This document shows, in pieces, positions 40,414 through 46,039 of a DNA stretch of 46,039 nucleotides. Below the pieces are notes generated by a model. That model made no database searches and was not told the origin of the DNA. It saw nothing but the letters and a program-made list of their open reading frames with translations. The stretch is from Bacteroidota bacterium (GTDB taxonomy: Bacteria; Bacteroidota; Bacteroidia; Palsa-948), in NCBI GenBank assembly GCA_023251625.1, contig JAHEYK010000009.1:1-46039 (forward strand), given 5' to 3'. Position 1 is the first letter of the stretch. Every line of letters begins with the position of its first letter. The position numbers and the translations under genes are program-made.

Positions 40414-42015
40414 TTAGTGTTTAGCCATATAAATATAAATATTTTCATCAGACACAATACTTTTATCGAACACAGCCAGCCGGGTGAAGTAAACATTAGT
40501 AATTCCGGCAGTATCAAGCTCGGAATTTAAAACAACTAAAACGGAATCCTTTTTAGAAATATAATTTATTAAGCGATTCAACATATTGCTCTTGACCGTA
40601 GTATGATTATGGCTGGTCCAAATAGGAAATGTACTGATGGTATCTCTGTCAGGGTAATACATCGGGCGCCTGATATATGCAGTGATCGGGGCAACCGTGC
40701 AATCAATGTATCCACTGGCTGGATATTTTTCCAATTTATTGGCAAGTATGAATTTTCCTGCTTTTTCAACTGCCGAAAATGAATATTTATAGTCCTTATA
40801 ATACGCTGCCATACATGCTAAAACATTTGCTGCCAGGTAAAATAACAAGAAGTACTTTTTCAATTTGTAGACTTTGAGCTTTTCACTTAACCCTGTAAGC
40901 AGGGGAATTGAAATACTTTTCTTTTCAGGAAAACTATCCGTCAACCAAAGCGAGACAATAAAAATCAAAAATAAAAAACCATGATACCTGGAGGCGTTAC
41001 TAAAAAAAATAGATTCCTGCAAATACGAAAAAAGTAATATCCCGATGGTGCCGGACAAGTAGAACATTAGCACGCTTAATTTCCTGGAGAGGATCAGCGT
41101 ATTGATACCAAGGAACAACAAAGAAAAAAAAGTAATATAGTATTTTGCAAAGGGATGTGCATCTCCCAGTTGAACCATATTAGTATTCCAGAATTGAATG
41201 CCCGATAGTTGCGGGATCGGCACAAACCCATACCAGATCCTCCATAGAACATAGGCAAATCGGGTAGAATTAAATTGAGTAAACCATGCACTTGCGTATA
41301 CACTGTCTGCGGGAGGAAACATTGTATTCAACGCAAACCCGATTGAAAATATAATGATCATCACCGAACCGACCCAATAGCCGGCTTTTAGTTTTTGATA
41401 GGAATTATCCATCTCACCAAAAACATAATTTGCGATAAAGAAGATCAAAAGCGAAATGGACAATATGACCCCAAATCCACCGGTTGCATTAGCAAAAAGA
41501 AAAATAACGAGGGCCAGTGGAATGCCTGTTGCCCAGTATTTTTTATAGAGCGAACAAAATAAAAAAAGAAAAAAAATGGTAAGCGCATAGCCACGACTGA
41601 TGATCCCGTATTCATATAAAGTATAGTAACCAAAACAAAATAAGATCTTCTGAAGGATCGTGAAAGGTGAAAAACGCAAAAAAAGATACACAGCAACGAC
41701 CGAAAACAGGAAATGGGCTATCTGCACAACAACAGGTTCCAGTGAAACCTTGCTCAGAAAATGCAAGATGATATACCAGATATAGGGGTTTGACCCCATT
41801 CGCATGTTTTGAAAAAAATCTGACAGTGTATCGCTGCAGCTCGCAACCAGCCAGGGCTCAAGCTCATCTCTCCACATTTCGTGATGAAACATGCCTATAC
41901 CTTCAACAAAAGCAAAAAGGAAAAATACAAGAAAAAGAATGAAGGCATTTGCCCCTTTTTCGTTGGGGAAAATCTTCGTAAAAAAAAATGACGAATTCAG
42001 GGATGCAAGGGTCAT
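40414..42015 (-). CDS. GT-C-like integral membrane protein of glycan operon
   Basis: 533 residues with about 11-12 membrane segments. The first periplasmic loop has EMWRDELEPWLVA, an acidic motif like the D/E pair of GT-C enzymes, followed by FFQNMRMGSNPYIWYIILHFLS, which resembles the N-terminal part of ArnT/PMT-type proteins. A soluble tail (about 420-533) follows. No characterised family is recognised with confidence. It is the second GT-C-like protein of the operon, so two sugars, or two acceptors, may be involved. Start 7 bp after the methyltransferase stop. Confidence 0.75.
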   Translation of the reverse strand: MTLASLNSSFFFTKIFPNEKGANAFILFLVFFLFAFVEGIGMFHHEMWRDELEPWLVASCSDTLSDFFQNMRMGSNPYIWYIILHFLSKVSLEPVVVQIAHFLFSVVAVYLFLRFSPFTILQKILFCFGYYTLYEYGIISRGYALTIFFLFLFCSLYKKYWATGIPLALVIFLFANATGGFGVILSISLLIFFIANYVFGEMDNSYQKLKAGYWVGSVMIIIFSIGFALNTMFPPADSVYASAWFTQFNSTRFAYVLWRIWYGFVPIPQLSGIQFWNTNMVQLGDAHPFAKYYITFFSLLFLGINTLILSRKLSVLMFYLSGTIGILLFSYLQESIFFSNASRYHGFLFLIFIVSLWLTDSFPEKKSISIPLLTGLSEKLKVYKLKKYFLLFYLAANVLACMAAYYKDYKYSFSAVEKAGKFILANKLEKYPASGYIDCTVAPITAYIRRPMYYPDRDTISTFPIWTSHNHTTVKSNMLNRLINYISKKDSVLVVLNSELDTAGITNVYFTRLAVFDKSIVSDENIYIYMAKH

Positions 42016-42022
42016 TTTCTGG

Positions 42023-42715
42023 CTACTTGTTTTCTGCTACCACAACTGCCTGTGTAAATATATCCCTGATGCCGAAATAATATTCGATCATCTTAAAACC
42101 TGCATCTTCAAACGTCTGAATAGCATGTTTGCGTGATCGCACCCGAGTGATTTCATCCGGATGCAGCTTCACGTTCATCCTAAATATTTTATTCAAAATA
42201 AAATGTGCGCTGTCCAGAATAAATACCGTAAAGCCAAAGACAGGAGGCCAAAGAACAAGTATTTTGCCTCCGGGTTTTATCACACGCTTACATTCAAGCA
42301 GTATCTGCCGGATCTCATCTTGGGTAAAATGCTCCAGCACGCCTAAATTATATAGCCCATCAAACGAATGGTCGGCAAATGGCAGGGCAAAAATATTGCC
42401 TTGAACCGTTTTACAATTTGCTCCATGAATACCTTTATAGATCTTAAGTGCATTTGCTGAAATATCCAGTGCGGTAATGTTAATATAGCCTGCAATGTCC
42501 GCATCCACCTGCCCGCTGCCGCAGCCGGCATGAAGCACATCAAGCCCTTTAGAAAAATATTTTTTTATAAAATGGTTTAGAATATTTTTGACAATAAGCC
42601 TACGGTATATACCCGCCAAAAAATCATAAACCACATTGCTGGACTTATCTTTATCCGCCCAGTAAATATCCCAGTCCTGTTCAATTTCTTTTTCTTTTCC
42701 GATAGGTGCTGTCAT
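42023..42715 (-). CDS. Class I SAM-dependent methyltransferase
   Basis: 230 residues. Motif I is LHAGCGSGQVDADI, motif II region ITALDISANALKIYKG, and FDGLYNLGVLEHFTQDEI and CKRVIKPGGKILVLWPP give the later strands. A typical O- or C-methyltransferase fold; substrate unknown. Overlaps the GT2 gene upstream by 4 bp (ATGA), so translationally coupled. The C-terminus (FEDAGFKMIEYYFGI) is typical of methyltransferases acting on small molecules. Confidence 0.88.
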   Translation of the reverse strand: MTAPIGKEKEIEQDWDIYWADKDKSSNVVYDFLAGIYRRLIVKNILNHFIKKYFSKGLDVLHAGCGSGQVDADIAGYINITALDISANALKIYKGIHGANCKTVQGNIFALPFADHSFDGLYNLGVLEHFTQDEIRQILLECKRVIKPGGKILVLWPPVFGFTVFILDSAHFILNKIFRMNVKLHPDEITRVRSRKHAIQTFEDAGFKMIEYYFGIRDIFTQAVVVAENK

Positions 42716-43446
42716 TTTATTTGCAAGGATTTTAGATTAAACGTTTTTCTGAAAAACAAGTGTGAAAGAAATACGAAGCTTTTCCACACATCACTAAAGG
42801 TCATCTTGGATGTTCCATACGTTCTGGCAGGCAGCTCGATGGGGATTTCAAATATATTTTTCTTATTAAAATGCAAAATGAACAAGCTTTCAAAAAAGAA
42901 TGAATAACCCGGGGACTGGATCAGCGAAAAAATATTTCGATCTATTCTTTTCAAACAATATAAACGAAATGCTCCACTTGCATCGTAAGGCATATTCAGT
43001 AAATTAACGGTCATAAAATGGCCTAAATTGGTTAGGAATTTTCGGAACAGGTTCCATGTTGCAAGACTGTGCTTTTTCATATATCTTGATCCAACCACGA
43101 TATCTGCCTTGTCGCTGTGGCGGATAAAATTAATGATATAGGATGGAGAATGTGTAAAGTCACAATCCATGGTGACCAGCAATTCATACTGCCTGTCATA
43201 CGCCCATTTAATACCTGCTTGATGAGCACTACCAATACCTAACTTACCGGTTCTGTGAATTACAAATGTGTTATCATTCTTTGCAACTAATTCATCAATG
43301 AGTTTTCCAGTTCCGTCAGGAGAATTATCATCCAGGAATAACAGATCGGCACCAAGGGCCAAAGACTGTATCTCACGGTAGATACGCTCAACGTTCTCTA
43401 CTTCGTTGTACGTAGGAATGAATATGAGTTTTTTACCTTCAGCCAT
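42712..43446 (-). CDS. GT2 glycosyltransferase, polyprenol-phosphate mannose synthase-like
   Basis: 244 residues. FIPTYNEVENVERI, LFLDDNSPDGTGKL and TMDCDFTHSPSYI (DXD-type metal site) match the Dpm1 catalytic domain, and GKLGIGSAHQAGIKWAYD is its conserved segment. There are no C-terminal membrane helices, as in single-domain Dpm1 forms. It moves a hexose from a nucleotide donor to polyprenyl phosphate, giving the donor used by GT-C enzymes; two such enzymes are in this operon. Overlaps its neighbours by 8 and 4 bp. Confidence 0.9.
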   Translation of the reverse strand: MAEGKKLIFIPTYNEVENVERIYREIQSLALGADLLFLDDNSPDGTGKLIDELVAKNDNTFVIHRTGKLGIGSAHQAGIKWAYDRQYELLVTMDCDFTHSPSYIINFIRHSDKADIVVGSRYMKKHSLATWNLFRKFLTNLGHFMTVNLLNMPYDASGAFRLYCLKRIDRNIFSLIQSPGYSFFFESLFILHFNKKNIFEIPIELPARTYGTSKMTFSDVWKSFVFLSHLFFRKTFNLKSLQIK

Positions 43447-44383
43447 GTTTTTTCATTTCTTCATCAACCAGAATTTTCGTTAACCCTTTAAAATCAACAG
43501 AAGGAAACCATCCTGTTGCATTTTTAATTTTATAGCTGCTTCCAAAAAGATTTTTCTTTTGTTTTTTAGTAATCAGAGTGGGATCCACTTTTACAAATTT
43601 AGTCCAATCCAGGTTTAGTTGTAAAAATACTTCAACTACAAAATCTTTGATCGTATGAATAGCTCCACTTGAAATAACAAAATTACCTGCTTCAGGTAAT
43701 TGCATCATAGCATACACAGCCCGCATATAATCAGGGGCATAGCCCCAATCTATCTGCGATTCAAGATCACCCAGCACAAGTTCAGTTTTTAACCCTTTCT
43801 TAATGGCCGCTGCAGTTTCCACAATCTTCTTAGAAACATACTTTGATTCGCGCAAAGGGGATTCGTGATTATAAAAGATTCCGACCGAAGCGAAGATCGA
43901 ATGATGCTCTCTGTAAAAATGACAGGTTCTTACACCCGCAGTCTTGGTAACTCCATAAATGCATTCCGGTTGAAATGGCGTTGACTCATCCTGGGGTGAA
44001 ACGGAGGGGCTTCCAAAAACATGAGACGAAGCAGCATAAAATAATTTACACCCGGGTGCAAATTTTCTAACTGTTTCTAAAAAATTAACTAAAGCAATTA
44101 AATTCAGGTCCAGGCTTTTTCGAAACAGAGTTCCATCATCCATCTGTTTGTCTGATGACGATTGATGAACTGCTGCTAAAAAATAGATCTCATCCGGCTG
44201 GATTTTCTTAACAGCATCCGACACCTGTTCTTCCCGCAATACATCCAGCTTTGTTATGCCGTAATTATTCTCCGAAATTCTTTCTCTGGAAATACCGGTC
44301 ACCTCATAATTTTTTCCTTGTAGGAGTGTTGAGAGATAGATGCCATCCTGGCCTGTATGTCCGACCACCAGGGCTTTTTTCAT
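43439..44383 (-). CDS. GDP-mannose 4,6-dehydratase-like SDR
   Basis: 314 residues. GHTGQDGIYLSTLL is the GMD-type NAD site; YGVTK gives the catalytic Tyr/Lys; FYNHESPLRESKYVSKKIVE and GDLESQIDWGYAPDYMRAV follow the GMD signature closely (normally NHESPRR ... LGNL...RDWG). Real GMD is about 340-370 residues, so this is short, and the catalytic Thr/Glu segment reads YAASSHVFGSP. It probably makes a 4-keto-6-deoxy nucleotide sugar, perhaps from GDP-mannose, but substrate is not proven. The next enzyme upstream is a C-methyltransferase that often acts on such keto sugars. Confidence 0.85.
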   Translation of the reverse strand: MKKALVVGHTGQDGIYLSTLLQGKNYEVTGISRERISENNYGITKLDVLREEQVSDAVKKIQPDEIYFLAAVHQSSSDKQMDDGTLFRKSLDLNLIALVNFLETVRKFAPGCKLFYAASSHVFGSPSVSPQDESTPFQPECIYGVTKTAGVRTCHFYREHHSIFASVGIFYNHESPLRESKYVSKKIVETAAAIKKGLKTELVLGDLESQIDWGYAPDYMRAVYAMMQLPEAGNFVISSGAIHTIKDFVVEVFLQLNLDWTKFVKVDPTLITKKQKKNLFGSSYKIKNATGWFPSVDFKGLTKILVDEEMKKHG

Positions 44384-45639
44384 TCGACTACAATTTCAAT
44401 TTTAGGGAGCGGGAAAATGAATTTACCTCCTGATCCTAAAAACTCTTTTTCTTTTTCAAGTATCCCTTTACGGAAATGCCAAGGAAGAACTAAAAAATAA
44501 TCAGGCTTCATAGCTCTTGCTTCCTTTTCGGAAATGATCGGAATAAGTGTAAAGGGCGTGAAGGAGCCGAACTTATCTTCGTTAACCTCTGCGATGCAGG
44601 GAATATCAGCCGTAGTAAGATCACAATATTGCAAAAGCACATTCCCTTTTGTGGAGGCTCCATAACCAAACACTTTTTTGCCTTTCTTCTTCAGGTCAGC
44701 GATGAGCTCTTTAAGATTTTCTTTGTGCTTCTCAACATGCTTTTTAAATTCAGCGTAAGGCCTCAATGTGTCCAACTCTAATTTTTTTTCATTCGCTTCA
44801 CATTCAGAAACATTCTTACTTACAGGATGTGCTGAATTATTTTTTGCAACCGTTAGCCTGAAACTTCCGCCATTAATATCATTCAACGCAACATCAATTA
44901 TTTTAAAACCAACTTTATCCATCGTAAACTTTATCTGCTGCAACGCATAATACTCCAGGTGCTCATGGCAGATCGTATCGTACGAATTTGTTTCAAGCAT
45001 GAAAGGCAGATAACTCTGCTCAAAAATCCAGATGCCATCATCCGCCAGAACATCAAATACATTTTGCACGAATGAGATTGGATCTTCCAGGTCATAGAAC
45101 ATGGCGATGGAAGTGAGTACTTTTACTTTCTTTCCGGGAAAATTTTTATGGACATTCTCCGCAGAGAAAAAATCCGGAATAAGCCCAACATGAGAAGGAT
45201 AATATTTTTTGAATTTCACTCCAGTTGGATCAATGCCTGTCAGCACCAATCCTTTATCCACCGGATATTGCTGCAACAAAGTACTGTCGTTGCTTCCAAC
45301 ATCAACGATCAGATCGTCTTTCTTTAAATTTACAGCAGTAAGAACATATTCAACAATTGACCTCAAATGCCTGACCATTGATTGATTTAACCCGGAACGA
45401 TAACCATAATTCTGGCCATACATTTCACTGCTGTCGTACGAATGGCGCATTTGAACCAGATGACAAACCTTATCATTCTCATTTTTAGGATGGCATTTCA
45501 CCAACTCTAAAGGTCCGGAAGTAATCTTATCAGACGTATTCTTAGGAAAGACACCCGTTAAAGCCTGTTCTCCCAAATGGATCAATGACACCAGGTTTGT
45601 GTTGCCGCATATCCTGCACTTTGTGATTTGCTTATACAT
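44380..45639 (-). CDS. Sugar C-methyltransferase-like protein (Methyltransf_13/14 architecture)
   Basis: 419 residues from ATG 45639; the frame opens at 45690, but MYKQITKCRICGN is the normal start of the family. The N-terminal zinc-binding part has CRICG and a further CysHis-like pair near LVKCHPK. The SAM-binding domain has VDVGSNDSTLLQQYP and a loop with ICHEHLEYYAL. The C-terminal part (GYGASTKGNVLLQYC, EVNEDKFGSFTP) is the Methyltransf_14 type. Relatives such as TylC3 put a methyl group at C3 of a 4-keto-6-deoxy sugar; the adjacent GMD-like gene fits. It is the first gene of the nine-gene operon. The start overlaps nothing; the cysteine-synthase gene diverges. Confidence 0.87.
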   Translation of the reverse strand: MYKQITKCRICGNTNLVSLIHLGEQALTGVFPKNTSDKITSGPLELVKCHPKNENDKVCHLVQMRHSYDSSEMYGQNYGYRSGLNQSMVRHLRSIVEYVLTAVNLKKDDLIVDVGSNDSTLLQQYPVDKGLVLTGIDPTGVKFKKYYPSHVGLIPDFFSAENVHKNFPGKKVKVLTSIAMFYDLEDPISFVQNVFDVLADDGIWIFEQSYLPFMLETNSYDTICHEHLEYYALQQIKFTMDKVGFKIIDVALNDINGGSFRLTVAKNNSAHPVSKNVSECEANEKKLELDTLRPYAEFKKHVEKHKENLKELIADLKKKGKKVFGYGASTKGNVLLQYCDLTTADIPCIAEVNEDKFGSFTPFTLIPIISEKEARAMKPDYFLVLPWHFRKGILEKEKEFLGSGGKFIFPLPKIEIVVE

Positions 45640-45764
45640 TTTTTTCCAATGTAAAATAGTACCCGAAAGTACCTTAAATTCCAACATCATTTGCCGGAAA
45701 TTATCCTGTATAGCAAGATTTATTTTATCGCCTAATGATTCCTTTTTTTACCTTCGCTTTCTGT

Positions 45765-46039
45765 ATGAACATCCGTAACAACATCCTTGAAACTATTGGC
45801 AACACGCCACTCGTAAAGCTTAATAGCATTACAAAAGATATAAAAGCGACTGTACTTGCTAAAGTGGAAACATTTAATCCCGGCAATTCCATTAAAGACC
45901 GCATGGCGGTTAAGATGATCGAAGATGCGGAAAAGGCAGGATTACTAAAACCCGGCTACACAATTATTGAAGGCACATCCGGAAATACAGGAATGGGACT
46001 GGCAATTGCAGCCATTGTTAAAGGATATAAATGCGTTTT
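45765..46039 (+). CDS. Cysteine synthase / cystathionine beta-synthase family enzyme (5' part only)
   Basis: 91 codons before the window ends. The N-terminus ([16 protein letters not shown]) is the start of PLP-dependent cysteine synthases; [12 protein letters not shown] carries the PLP-binding Lys and [12 protein letters not shown] the phosphate-binding loop. O-acetylserine sulfhydrylase and CBS share these; the missing 3' end would tell whether a CBS regulatory domain is present. An in-frame ATG at 45735 would add ten hydrophobic residues and is less likely. Divergent from the C-methyltransferase-like gene. Confidence 0.92.
   Translation, partial: MNIRNNILETIGNTPLVKLNSITKDIKATVLAKVETFNPGNSIKDRMAVKMIEDAEKAGLLKPGYTIIEGTSGNTGMGLAIAAIVKGYKCV

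Overview
The window comes from a chromosome of a Bacteroidota bacterium. The evidence is a type IX secretion (T9SS) C-terminal sorting domain, a gliding-motility-type (CHU_C, type B) C-terminal domain, two PorE-like TPR/PD40/OmpA proteins, a DUF6089 outer-membrane barrel, -7 promoter elements of the TAnnTTTG type, and almost no Shine-Dalgarno sequences. Genus cannot be assigned from sequence alone. Gene density is high; most genes are housekeeping or envelope genes, with one sugar/glycan operon at the right end. I saw no phage, insertion sequence or CRISPR array.

Layout. 1-2600 (+): two tandem tail-fibre-like proteins with C-terminal peptidase S74 (endosialidase chaperone) domains, the first cut by the window edge. 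2608-10831 (-): an envelope block of queE, a PorE-like TPR/PD40/CRD/OmpA protein, a SpoIID-type lytic protein, a second TPR/PD40/OmpA protein with a threonine-rich linker, and a CHU_C secreted protein. 11014-12980 (+): a T9SS substrate and a lipoprotein, both with cytochrome-like Cys...CysHis motifs. 12977-15281 (-): folD and ffh. 15465-18308 (+): a fatty-acid desaturase, an ECF sigma factor with a small membrane partner, and ndk. 18423-22886 (-): lipoprotein, small secreted protein and a TerB-like/FHA-like/ABCG transporter, ended by a strong bidirectional terminator. 23011-27400 (-): RRM protein, saccharopine-dehydrogenase-like enzyme translationally coupled to a FucP-type transporter, and a MATE pump. 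27523-30051 (+): DUF423 protein, lipoprotein and pckA. 30052-30505: intergenic region with tRNA-Leu(CAG) and a partial copy of its 3' half. 30506-35686: DUF6089 barrel, queuosine-precursor-type transporter, Nudix hydrolase, an unknown protein, a DUF1343/NamZ-type enzyme and a LolC/E-like permease. 35687-45639 (-): nine tightly packed genes for sugar-nucleotide modification, polyprenol-phosphate sugar transfer and GT-C glycosyl transfer. 45765-end (+): a truncated cysteine-synthase-family gene.

The most unusual feature is a set of small repeated elements in spacers and inside genes. One kind is built of about five 7-bp units per arm, often as inverted arms. It forms a hairpin after the sigma-factor locus, lies in frame inside QueE, makes up the signal peptide of an OmpA-family protein, and appears degenerately in a second signal peptide and in the saccharopine-dehydrogenase-like gene. 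A second kind, with TAACGAAT-type units, lies immediately upstream of folD, the RRM gene and the MATE gene; two copies start exactly at the stop codon of the neighbouring gene. These are the best candidates in the window for something undescribed. The TerB-like/ABCG operon and the glycan operon without a visible flippase or polymerase are secondary candidates.
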